Origin: Gammaproteobacteria bacterium
GTDB lineage: Bacteria; Pseudomonadota; Gammaproteobacteria; S144-34
Length of the DNA: 5,095 nucleotides
NCBI GenBank assembly: GCA_015487895.1
Contig: WFOW01000392.1
Location: 1-5,095, forward strand
Direction: 5' to 3'
Positions 1 to 5,095 of the stretch are shown here, one piece after another. Within the stretch, counting starts at the first letter, position 1. Every line of letters starts with the position of its first letter. The position numbers were made by a program, and so were the translations under genes. Below the pieces are notes generated by a model that searched no databases, was not told the DNA's origin, and saw only the letters and a list, made by a program, of their open reading frames with translations.

Positions 1-259
1 AGATCACATGCCCGCCCACCCGCATCCGGCCGACCTGCCACGGGACCCCGGCCCCCTCGCCCGCTCCGGTGAAGCGGTAGCGGTCGATCCGCCCGGTCTC
101 GACCGGCGCGCTGCCTTCGCCGAGAAGCTGCGCATCGATCACGCGGCCGAGCGTCGCCCCCACCGCCTGGCCGATGGCCGCGCTCGAGACGCCGAGCACC
201 GCCCCGCCCCACCACGAACCGACCGCCGCTCCCGCAGCCGACAAGACCAGCGTTGCCAT
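1..259 (-). CDS. orfg15: GTA orfg15 homologue, tail baseplate / host-specificity protein, N-terminus only
   Basis: This is the amino-terminal 86 codons of a protein that continues beyond the left edge. The start is the ATG at 259-257, preceded by GGGGAGG (272-266) with a 6-nt spacer, the same Shine-Dalgarno and spacing as the hub gene in this window. The translation begins MATLVLSAAGAAVGSWWGG and has a glycine/alanine-rich hydrophobic stretch to about residue 40. It then carries the family signature: GATLGRVIDAQLLG (about 34-47), ETGRIDRYRFTGAGEG (about 54-69) and VGRMRVGGHVI at the edge. This matches the start of the RcGTA orfg15 family (GTA TIM-barrel-like, host-specificity), usually well over 1000 residues. 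In RcGTA this is the large tail-tip protein that contacts the recipient surface. Here it is separated from the peptidase gene by a 1.23-kb spacer, though its own start and ribosome site look intact. Family assignment is strong; whether the full gene is intact cannot be seen. Confidence 0.9.
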   Translation of the reverse strand, partial: MATLVLSAAGAAVGSWWGGAVLGVSSAAIGQAVGATLGRVIDAQLLGEGSAPVETGRIDRYRFTGAGEGAGVPWQVGRMRVGGHVI

Positions 260-265
260 TCACAT

Positions 266-272
266 CCTCCCC
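266..272 (-). promoter_or_regulatory. Ribosome binding site of the orfg15 homologue
   Basis: GGGGAGG on the minus strand lies 6 nt before the ATG at 259-257. Its presence at the very edge of the 1.23-kb spacer shows that the spacer ends before the translation start, leaving the initiation region intact. Confidence 0.75.
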
Positions 273-769
273 GCCCCTCGCGGCGCCCGTCTCATCCATG
301 CACCGGCCGGCCCAAGCCGCCCGCCTTTTCGCCCCGCACACAGCCGGAAGGCCCTGGCCAGGCTTCCCCGCCCGTTGCGCCGGTGACGAGACCGCCTTTC
401 CAGACTGCCGACAGGTTCAACGATGGCGCTCGCCGCCACCCGTCATGCCAAGGGAAAGGCCGTCCTTTCAGACCGTTGCCGCACCTCTTCGGAAAATGCG
501 CAGACGCCCGCGCACCGAACCCCGCCGTCTCTCCTTTGCCGCGCACGGGAAAGCACGCAGACACTTTCGCGCCTCTTCGTCCCATGCGGGCACAGCCCCT
601 CTCAGCCATTCATGGGCGCTCTCCCCTGCGGCCATCCCACCCATGCGGCGGACCACGCGCCAACCCGGGATTCGACCACATGACGACCATGACAGCGGTC
701 CGCCCGCGAGCACCCGACCGCCGCCGGACGCCACGAACGCACCGGGCCGCCGCCTCCTCGCCGGCTCCA

Positions 770-811
770 CGGATCAGCCCATGCGAGGAACGGATCAGCC
801 CATGCGAGGAA
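770..811. repeat. Perfect tandem duplication of a 21-bp unit
   Basis: Two adjacent identical 21-bp copies lie at 770-790 and 791-811, each containing the core ATCAGCCCATGCGAGGAA. The unit length is a multiple of three, so a spurious minus-strand frame reads FLAWADP twice. The exact identity suggests a recent duplication or slippage event. Each copy carries one CATG of the surrounding CATG-rich set. Confidence 0.95.
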
Positions 812-860
812 AGGTCCGCCATGGCACCGTATCTTCATCTTCCGGCGGCTCGCTCCATTT

Positions 861-885
861 CCCGCATGAGGAAGTCCCGCATGAG
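861..885. repeat. Short direct repeat CCCGCATGAG, two copies 15 bp apart
   Basis: The 10-mer CCCGCATGAG occurs at 861-870 and again at 876-885. Each copy is followed by a short purine-rich stretch (GAAG and CAAG). It resembles the other CCGCATGMGG elements in the same spacer (for example 1361-1370) and lies 50 bp from the 21-bp tandem duplication. Confidence 0.8.
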
Positions 886-1096
886 CAAGCAGGGCCGCTC
901 CTCTGTTCCCATCCGGCTCCGGCACAACCGGCGCCCACCCTCGCGCCCGGGCGAGCCGCCCAGACCCGAGCCGGCCACCGCCCCAGCGAAGACGCGCAGC
1001 CGACCGTTTTCACCTTGCCGGCTGATCGCTTCCCGATCTGCCAGGCACGCGAAAGGCGTTCGCAGCCTGCCGGCCTCGGCCCGTGATCCTCCATTT

Positions 1097-1146
1097 CATG
1101 CATGGGAAACCGCGCGGACTCTGCCGGTCATCCCGGCCCATGCATG
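1097..1146. repeat. Inverted repeat CATGCATGGG / CCCATGCATG, dispersed-palindrome-like
   Basis: The arms at 1097-1106 and 1137-1146 are exact reverse complements, with a 30-nt loop. Around the right arm the plus strand reads CCGGTCATCCCGGCCCATGC, which translates as PVIPAHA. That peptide is a familiar spurious translation of dispersed intergenic palindromes in proteobacteria. This suggests, without proving, that a copy of such a dispersed repeat, partly degenerate, sits here. A weaker partial match, GGTCATCATTCTTCCATGCA, lies at 4731-4750. Confidence 0.7.
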
Positions 1147-1274
1147 GCAATCGCGGCAGCTTCCCCAGGCTCCAGCGCCCCGCCGCCGCCTGCCTGCGGC
1201 AAGTACGCCGCACCCAGCCAAGGCTTCTCCGCTCCGGCAGGGGCAAATCGCGCCGTCTTCACCGGCTCCACACG

Positions 1275-1290
1275 GCATGGCCGCCCATGC
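1275..1290. repeat. Short hairpin GCATGG-CCGC-CCATGC
   Basis: Six-base arms at 1275-1280 and 1285-1290 are perfect reverse complements around a 4-nt loop. There is no T-run on either side, so it does not look like an intrinsic terminator. It is another member of the CATG-centred inverted repeats of this spacer. Confidence 0.7.
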
Positions 1291-1355
1291 ACGAGCGGAC
1301 CGGCCGGATCATCGGTCAGCCTCGGCAACCCCGCCTCGCCCCGAGACGCCGACAT

Positions 1356-1376
1356 CCTTCCCGCATGCGGCGAAGG
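1356..1376. repeat. Palindromic element centred on CCGCATGCGG
   Basis: CCGCATGCGG at 1361-1370 is a perfect 10-bp palindrome. It is extended by CCTTC (1356-1360) pairing with GAAGG (1372-1376), with a single bulged C at 1371. Ten base pairs can form in total, though in one strand the central bases would have to open into a loop. It shares the TTCCCGCATG core with the direct repeat at 861-885. Confidence 0.75.
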
Positions 1377-1492
1377 CCGGGACCGCGTCCTTCCGGCGTC
1401 ACCGGGCACTGTCGCCCCGCCGGGCCGCAACGCGGCTGCCGCCTCTCCTCCTCAGGGAAAAGCGAAGCGCGCCACGATCCGGGGCATGTCCC

Positions 1493-1957
1493 TCACGCGC
1501 CGGGAAGGCGGAAGGCCGCCACCAGCCGCCGGCGCCACGGAGCCGAGAGCGGACTTTCGACCACCCCGTGCCCGGCATAGGCATGGATGAAGCATCCCGC
1601 CGCCTCCGCCGTGCCCCGCGACAGGATCCCCAGATGCTTGGCCACCGCCCCCGCCCGCATGCGGAAGAGCAGCACGTCGCCGGGCCGGGCCGCCGCGGCC
1701 GGCAGCTCGCGCATCAGCCTCCGCGCGCCCTGCCACAGCAGCTCCGCACCCTGCACCTCACCCCAGTCGGCGCTGTAGGGTGGCAGCGAAGCGGGCTCCG
1801 CCCCCACCACCTCGCGCCACACCCCGCGCACGAGACCGAGGCAGTCGCAGCCCGCTCCCCGGCAGCTCGCCTGGTGGACATAGGGCGTGCCGATCCAGCG
1901 CCGCGCTGCCGCCACCACCGCCGCGGCGCGCGCGGCTTCGTCCCACGGCACCGTCAC
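1493..1957 (-). CDS. orfg14: NlpC/P60 family cell-wall peptidase, GTA orfg14 homologue
   Basis: This 154-residue protein is a predicted papain-like cysteine peptidase that cuts peptidoglycan peptides from the GTA tail tip. The expected features are visible: WIGTPYVHQA (21-30) leads into GCDCLGLVRGVW (36-47), where Cys39 of the D-C-L-G-L motif is the likely nucleophile. RPGDVLLF (91-98) precedes His108 in AKHLGIL, the likely catalytic histidine, and His125 in FIHAYAGHGVVE is the usual third polar residue. The length is normal for the short single-domain GTA and phage tail form, and no signal peptide is seen. The start is the GTG at 1957-1955, which overlaps the hub gene stop by 4 nt (GTGA). 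A GGGAG lies 9 nt upstream, inside the hub gene. Translational coupling to the hub is likely. The next gene of the module is displaced 1.23 kb downstream. Function is firm at family level, and the GTA role follows from gene order. Confidence 0.93.
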   Translation of the reverse strand: MTVPWDEAARAAAVVAAARRWIGTPYVHQASCRGAGCDCLGLVRGVWREVVGAEPASLPPYSADWGEVQGAELLWQGARRLMRELPAAAARPGDVLLFRMRAGAVAKHLGILSRGTAEAAGCFIHAYAGHGVVESPLSAPWRRRLVAAFRLPGA

Positions 1958-2901
1958 CGGAACAGGCTCCCGCCGTCATGCACCCCGCCCGAAGCCGGGT
2001 AGAGCGCGATCCACCCTTCGGGTGGCAGATGGGGAAAGCCACGGAAATTCATCAGGTTGTCGAACTTCTTGCGGCAGGTCTCCGCCCGACGGTCGCACCC
2101 GGCCGCAAGGCGCACCCGGTCCCCGGGCACCGGCACCGCCGACGGGCTCTCCCACAGCACCACCCGCCGCCGCCCCTCGGCCCAGCCGTCTTCGCGCACG
2201 AGCGCCACATGGCCCGCCGCCGCCCCGTCCAGGATCTCGAGCCGCCCATGGGTGAACCAGCCCTCGTCGAAACCGTCGCCCGCGGCGAAGAACAGCACCC
2301 GCCCCCCGTCCTCGAGGGCTGCGAGCGCCCATTCGGCCGCATAGCCCGGCGCATCAAGATCGACCTTGCAGCGCCCGTCGCCGAGCACGGCATCGCAGCG
2401 GCGGTGGAACACACGTCCCAGGGGCCGGCTCAGCGCCTCGGCCGGGCCGCGGATCTCGGCCTCGAAAGCGCCGTCGCGACGGATGATCCGCCCGATCGTG
2501 CCGCGAAAGACCAGCCGCCGCGCCGCCGGATTGCGCCAGTCGAACAGCCACGACGCGATCTGCGCCCCGTCCCAGCGGCCCGCGCGAATGTCGCTCTCGC
2601 GTATCGCCTCGTCGCTCAACGCTCCGAAGAGGGCGCCATTGTCCACCGCCAGCCCGTTCATCGCCTCGAGGGCCCCCGCCTCGAGGGCCGCACCCGCGCG
2701 GAAGACCAGCGCGCCGAAACGCCCGCCCGGGGCAATGTCGCGGTCGTGATCGGTGAAGCCGAATACCGTCCCGTCGCGCCGGCGGACGGCATGAAGCCGC
2801 GCCAGCGTCGTCATCTCTTCCGCCGCCGCGGCCGCAAGAGCCGACGCGGCCGCCGGATCGGGGGCAAGCAGCGCCTCCCATGCCGCCTTGTCCATCTGCA
2901 T
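1954..2901 (-). CDS. orfg13: Tail hub protein, DUF2163 / phage BR0599 family, GTA orfg13 homologue
   Basis: This 315-residue protein matches the DUF2163 family with its C-terminal BR0599 region. That family includes the RcGTA orfg13 hub protein, which joins the distal tail ring to the baseplate. Visible signatures are AVRRRDGTVFGFTDHDRDI (38-56), then RRCDAVLGDGRCKVDL (167-182), and GCDRRAETCRKKFDNLMNF (268-286) followed by RGFPHLP. Four cysteines, C169, C178, C269 and C276, have the C-X8-C and C-X6-C spacing that I recall for the iron-sulphur ligands of lambda tail protein gpL, so a [4Fe-4S] site is plausible. The frame is open far upstream, but I chose the ATG at 2901-2899 because GGGGAGG (2914-2908) lies 6 nt before it. 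An ATG at 2919 would lack such a site, and one at 2895 is also possible. It lies 35 nt after the distal tail gene and overlaps the peptidase gene by 4 nt. Confidence 0.92.
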   Translation of the reverse strand: MQMDKAAWEALLAPDPAAASALAAAAAEEMTTLARLHAVRRRDGTVFGFTDHDRDIAPGGRFGALVFRAGAALEAGALEAMNGLAVDNGALFGALSDEAIRESDIRAGRWDGAQIASWLFDWRNPAARRLVFRGTIGRIIRRDGAFEAEIRGPAEALSRPLGRVFHRRCDAVLGDGRCKVDLDAPGYAAEWALAALEDGGRVLFFAAGDGFDEGWFTHGRLEILDGAAAGHVALVREDGWAEGRRRVVLWESPSAVPVPGDRVRLAAGCDRRAETCRKKFDNLMNFRGFPHLPPEGWIALYPASGGVHDGGSLFR

Positions 2902-2907
2902 CGCCTG

Positions 2908-2914
2908 CCTCCCC
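2908..2914 (-). promoter_or_regulatory. Ribosome binding site deciding the hub protein start
   Basis: GGGGAGG on the minus strand lies 6 nt before the ATG at 2901-2899. The same heptamer with the same spacing precedes the orfg15 homologue. This settles the start within a frame that stays open for about 430 nt further upstream. Confidence 0.75.
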
Positions 2915-2936
2915 ACCATTCCCAGACCCGATTTCC

Positions 2937-3587
2937 TCAGACCAGAATCTCCACCACCGGCACCGACGGCACCTCCCCGGCGGCGAAACTCGCCGCCGAG
3001 ATCTCCAGCTGCATGGCGTCGAACCGCACCGGCACGTCGAAGGCAAACCCCGCCGTCACCTCCGCCCCCGCGCCGGGCGGCTCGGCAAAGACCACCGCCC
3101 CGGCCTCGGTATCGACCTCGTAATGCACCCCCTCGACGAGCCGGTCGCCCGAGAGCGCCACGCTGACCGTCCCGGCCACGGGTTTCGTGATCCGCCGCAC
3201 CTCCTCGACCCCGCCCGAGACATAACGCTTGACGAGATCGAACCGCATGCGCGCCCCGTCCCCGGTGCCGAGGAACTGGTCGGCCGGCCCCGGCTCCCGC
3301 GACGGGGCGGCCGAATGCCAGTCGCTCCAGTCCTTCCAGCGAAAGCCGCACAGCGGCCCCCGCCGCGCCTCGAAGAAGGCAATGAGACGCGCCAGATCGT
3401 CAAGCGAACGCACGCCCAGCCCGGCATCGTATCGCCGGCGCGAGCGGCTCCGGCGCAGGTTCCGCCGTTCATGGCCCGAAGCCAGCGTCACGATCTCCAC
3501 CCGCCATTCCGGCCCGCCGACCGAGCCGAAGGACAGATCAGCCGGAAAGCGCACCTCGTGAAATGCCATCATCGCCCCGTCAGCCAT
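2937..3587 (-). CDS. orfg12: Distal tail protein, DUF2460 (TIGR02217) family, GTA orfg12 homologue
   Basis: This 216-residue protein belongs to DUF2460, the RcGTA orfg12 family of distal tail components that form a ring between the tail tube and the hub. Conserved stretches are FHEVRFPADLSFGSVGGPEW (9-28), VTLASGHERRN (33-43), GFRWKDWSDW (81-90), GDGARMRFDLVKRY (109-122), the VEGVHYEVDTEAGAVVF strand pair (151-167) and GFAFDVPVRFD (180-190). The length is normal for the family. The ATG at 3587 overlaps the tape measure stop by 8 nt (ATGGCTGA) and has AGGGAGG at 3599-3593, 5 nt upstream. Relatives usually begin near MAFHxV, which would be the internal ATG at 3569-3567, giving 210 residues, but that codon lacks a clear ribosome site. 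Family assignment is strong; the exact start is less certain. Confidence 0.92.
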   Translation of the reverse strand: MADGAMMAFHEVRFPADLSFGSVGGPEWRVEIVTLASGHERRNLRRSRSRRRYDAGLGVRSLDDLARLIAFFEARRGPLCGFRWKDWSDWHSAAPSREPGPADQFLGTGDGARMRFDLVKRYVSGGVEEVRRITKPVAGTVSVALSGDRLVEGVHYEVDTEAGAVVFAEPPGAGAEVTAGFAFDVPVRFDAMQLEISAASFAAGEVPSVPVVEILV

Positions 3588-4266
3588 TGCGTCCTCCCTG
3601 GCCGATCAGCCGGCCGAGCCGCGCCGCGATCTGGGCCTCGGAACGGCGAAAACCCTGCACGTCGGGCGTCGTCACGTTGATGTTGACCTGCACCGGCCGC
3701 GATGCACCGGCGGCTCTGACCCCGAGCCGGCCGTCAGCACCGCGCGCAAGCGGCAGGATCGCCTCCGGGCCGGCCTCGCCCATCAGCCCGAGCCCGCCGC
3801 GCAAGGCAAAACCGGTCGGCCGATCGACCACGCCGCCGCGGGCGAAGGCCCGCACCGCGCCGCCGTCGATCACCCCGCCCCGGGCGAAGAGCCGCGCGCC
3901 GCTTTTTCCGACCAGCGCCTGCACCCCCTCGGCCAGAAGCGCACCGAAGGCGTTCTGCACCGGCCGCAATGCCTGATCGAACACGCTGTCGGCCATCGCC
4001 CGGCCGAGAAGCCGCAGCGCGTCGGTCAGCTTCATGCCGTCGAATACCAGCCCCTCGAAGGCGCGCCTGAGCCCCGAGCCCGCGGCGCGCGCGAAGCGAC
4101 TCATCTCCCGCCGCGCCACGGCCATGTCGCTGCCGAGCCCCGAAAGATCGCGCCGGAAGCTGCCCATTTCCCTCAGCGAGCTGCGCAGCGCCTGCCCCAG
4201 CGCCTCGACCTCGCGTTCCATCGCCGCCAGCCGGTCGGCCGCGGTCCCGTCACCCTGCCCGGACAT
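3580..4266 (-). CDS. orfg11: Short tail tape measure protein, GTA orfg11 homologue
   Basis: This 228-residue protein is the likely tape measure, the internal rod that sets tail length. The size is small for phage tape measures but usual for GTAs, whose tails are short. Residues 10-60 are charged and heptad-like, with a probable coiled coil (DRLAAMEREVEALGQALRSS). A helical middle follows (LRRAFEGLVFDGMKLTDALR to about residue 120). The C-terminal part has the pattern seen in many tape measures: two FARGGV repeats (127-132 and 141-146), then GLMGEAGPEAILPLARG (160-176) and a closing VNINVTTPDVQGFRRSEAQI (194-213). The ATG at 4266-4264 follows the chaperone stop by 9 nt, and the gap contains a GGAGG (4275-4271). 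Its own stop lies inside the start region of the DUF2460 gene. Family identity is well supported by motifs and gene order. Confidence 0.9.
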   Translation of the reverse strand: MSGQGDGTAADRLAAMEREVEALGQALRSSLREMGSFRRDLSGLGSDMAVARREMSRFARAAGSGLRRAFEGLVFDGMKLTDALRLLGRAMADSVFDQALRPVQNAFGALLAEGVQALVGKSGARLFARGGVIDGGAVRAFARGGVVDRPTGFALRGGLGLMGEAGPEAILPLARGADGRLGVRAAGASRPVQVNINVTTPDVQGFRRSEAQIAARLGRLIGQGGRNG

Positions 4267-4275
4267 GCCCCCTCC

Positions 4276-4539
4276 TCATCCTCTCACGCCGCTCCGCCGG
4301 CCGTCCCCTTTGCCCGTCGCCCCATGGCGGGTCTTCACCAGCGCCTCGAGAGCGGCGAAGCGGCGGCGCTCGAAACCTGCGCCTGCACCGCCGGCGTCAC
4401 CTGCCATCATCCGCAATTCCCACGGGGTCAGCTGCCAGAACGCTTCGGGCGTGAGTCGCAGTTCATGCAGCCCGAGACGCATCAGCGCCGGCCAGTCGAT
4501 CGCCCCCGCGCCATCCGCGCGCCTCGCCCGCTCCGTCAC
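4276..4539 (-). CDS. orfg10.1: GTA tail assembly chaperone (TAC_rv_GTA / DUF2376), orfg10.1 homologue
   Basis: This small protein of 87 residues carries the characteristic block IDWPALMRLGLHELRLTPEA (14-33) and FWQLTPWELRMMAG (34-47), then a short tail with FERRRFAALEALVKT. The block is the signature of the small tail assembly chaperones encoded just before the tape measure gene in RcGTA-type clusters. Such proteins are thought to coat the tape measure during tail assembly. A longer reading from an ATG at 4647 exists, but its first 36 residues look unlike the family. I chose the GTG at 4539-4537 because GGGAGGG (4550-4544) lies 4 nt upstream. The C-terminus is somewhat extended and basic (KGDGRRSGVRG). 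A TGA in another frame at 4543-4541 abuts the start, as an upstream orfg10 stop would, but no orfg10-like protein is readable before it. Confidence 0.88.
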   Translation of the reverse strand: MTERARRADGAGAIDWPALMRLGLHELRLTPEAFWQLTPWELRMMAGDAGGAGAGFERRRFAALEALVKTRHGATGKGDGRRSGVRG

Positions 4540-4542
4540 GTC

Positions 4543-4550
4543 ACCCTCCC
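4543..4550 (-). promoter_or_regulatory. Ribosome binding site deciding the GTG start of the chaperone
   Basis: On the minus strand GGGAGGG (4550-4544), embedded in a longer G-rich run, lies 4 nt before the GTG at 4539. It favours the 87-residue reading over the longer one that starts at 4647. Confidence 0.65.
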
Positions 4551-4572
4551 CCGCACCCGCCTGCGCCCATCC

Positions 4573-4584
4573 CCGCACATGCGG
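4573..4584. repeat. Small hairpin CCGCA-CA-TGCGG
   Basis: Five-base arms at 4573-4577 and 4580-4584 pair around a 2-nt centre. The element resembles the CCGCATGCGG palindrome at 1361-1370. It lies about 35 nt before the chaperone start on the coding strand. No function can be assigned. Confidence 0.5.
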
Positions 4585-4613
4585 CAGCACCCGGCGCATC
4601 ACCCATCCCGCCC

Positions 4614-4641
4614 CGATCCGATCCGAACGGAACGGACGGAT
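4614..4641. repeat. Degenerate 5-bp tandem array upstream of the chaperone gene
   Basis: The plus strand reads CGATC, CGATC, CGAAC, GGAAC, GGACG: a run of 5-bp units drifting by about one base per unit. It is simple-sequence DNA of the kind that arises by slippage, in the non-coding stretch before the chaperone start. It would fall in the first codons of the longer, rejected chaperone reading. Confidence 0.55.
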
Positions 4642-5095
4642 GGGCATTGCAGACGAGGGCGAAGTCCCGCCGCATCCTGCCCGCTCCCGCGCATCTGTCC
4701 GCGCTCCGCCCCTCCCGTCTGCGTGCTCCGGTCATCATTCTTCCATGCAACGAGGGAAACGCCGCTGCTCCGAAGACGAGCGGGACCGCCAGGCAAGCGC
4801 GCCGGCCAAGCACGCCAATGCGCCGGTGGCGAAAGACCCGAGCGAAAGGGAGCACACTGCCGGGCACGGGACGGCCTCCTCTTGCTTCCCCGCCCGCTTC
4901 CGCCATCCCTTCCCCGGGCGTCGCCGTCCGCACTTGCCCGTCGCCGCACCGCCCCCAAGCCCGCACAACCAGGCGTCTGCGCCCCGATCCCCGGTCGGCC
5001 GCGCGCCTTTCCCGCACAGCGCCTCGAGCACCGGGCACCCGTGCAGGCGGCCCGCAGCGCCCTCACCGCACCGCGGAACCCGCCGCCCCCCGGCT

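Larger units (their letters stand above)
260..1492. other. 1.23-kb repeat-rich spacer between the orfg14 and orfg15 homologues, no gene seen
   Basis: All open frames here on both strands give proline/arginine-rich or glycine/arginine-rich low-complexity translations. None has a recognisable domain or a start with a good ribosome site, as expected of GC-rich DNA with few chance stops. The block contains 20 CATG tetramers (16 per kb, against about 5 per kb in the neighbouring genes), many inside short palindromes such as CCGCATGCGG, CCCATGCATGG and CCCATGCGGG. It also holds a 21-bp perfect tandem duplication and several inverted repeats, listed separately. No clear intrinsic terminator (stem followed by a T-run) is seen on the minus strand, so transcription could pass through to the orfg15 homologue. 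In RcGTA these two genes are adjacent, so the block is most simply an insertion or expansion. A non-coding RNA cannot be excluded. Confidence 0.75.
4540..5095. other. Region upstream of the chaperone gene with no recognisable gene
   Basis: This is where the orfg10 homologue (DUF3356-type GTA protein of roughly 100 residues) would normally sit. The minus-strand frames here give arginine/glycine-rich sequence without family motifs, and no plus-strand frame is convincing. I therefore see no gene. Unlike the g14-g15 spacer, CATG is not enriched (2 copies). A minus-strand frame entering from the right edge stops at 5065-5063 after ten alanine/arginine-containing residues. It could be the tail of an upstream gene but is too short to support. 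Confidence 0.6.

Noticed and set aside
770..885. A CRISPR-like array, because of the closely spaced repeats
   Set aside because: The 21-bp units are directly adjacent with no spacers, and the other repeats are only 10 bp with irregular spacing.
1128..1430. A 100-codon minus-strand frame in the spacer as a possible extra GTA gene
   Set aside because: It has low-complexity composition, no motif and no ribosome site, and it overlaps palindromic repeats that account for phrases in its translation.
1424..1436. Hairpin GCCGC-AAC-GCGGC downstream of the peptidase gene as an intrinsic terminator
   Set aside because: The stem is only 5 bp, there is no T-run on the minus strand, and such stems occur by chance in DNA this GC-rich.
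8..2002. A very long plus-strand open frame (664 codons)
   Set aside because: Its translation is proline/arginine/histidine-rich without domains. It lies opposite the orfg15 start, the spacer and the whole NlpC/P60 gene, and is open only because stops are rare in GC-rich DNA.
1780..3123. A 447-codon plus-strand open frame
   Set aside because: It is antisense to the hub and DUF2460 genes, which have strong family signatures on the minus strand, and its own translation has none.
2880..3680. A 266-codon plus-strand open frame
   Set aside because: It is antisense to the DUF2460 gene, has no recognisable domain and is rich in proline, arginine and histidine.
4541..5038. A 165-codon minus-strand frame ending just before the chaperone, as a possible orfg10
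   Set aside because: Length and sequence do not fit orfg10 proteins, it is arginine/glycine-rich, and no ribosome site supports its start.

Overview
The window is the tail end of a gene transfer agent (GTA) structural cluster of the Rhodobacter capsulatus (RcGTA) type. It is read entirely on the minus strand, in very GC-rich DNA typical of Rhodobacterales (Alphaproteobacteria). Assignments come from protein signatures and gene order. The genes are recognised as homologues of RcGTA orfg10.1 through orfg15, and no species can be named from the sequence alone.

From right to left (5' to 3' on the coding strand): about 555 bp with no recognisable gene (4540-5095); a small tail assembly chaperone (GTG start at 4539); a short tape measure protein (4266-3580); the DUF2460 distal tail protein (3587-2937); the DUF2163/BR0599 hub protein (2901-1954); an NlpC/P60 cell-wall peptidase (1957-1493); a 1.23-kb spacer with no convincing gene (260-1492); and the first 86 codons of the large orfg15 baseplate/host-specificity protein (259-2), which runs off the left edge. 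The five complete genes are closely packed, with overlaps or gaps of 35 nt or less, and five of the six starts have a strong G-rich Shine-Dalgarno sequence. This fits one co-transcribed, translationally coupled tail module. The chaperone and tape measure build the short tail. The distal tail, hub, peptidase and orfg15 proteins form the tail tip that contacts and penetrates the recipient cell envelope.

The unusual part is the spacing. In the RcGTA arrangement orfg14 is followed closely by orfg15, and orfg10 sits next to orfg10.1. Here a 1.23-kb non-coding block separates the former pair, and at least 0.55 kb without a recognisable orfg10 lies before the chaperone. The g14-g15 block is full of CATG-centred palindromes (20 CATG in 1233 bp against 15 in the adjacent 3048 bp of genes). 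It also holds a perfect 21-bp tandem duplication and several inverted repeats, one resembling the dispersed intergenic palindromes that translate as 'PVIPAHA'. It looks like an accumulation of repeats inside an otherwise conserved GTA operon. I see no sign of a separate undescribed protein system.
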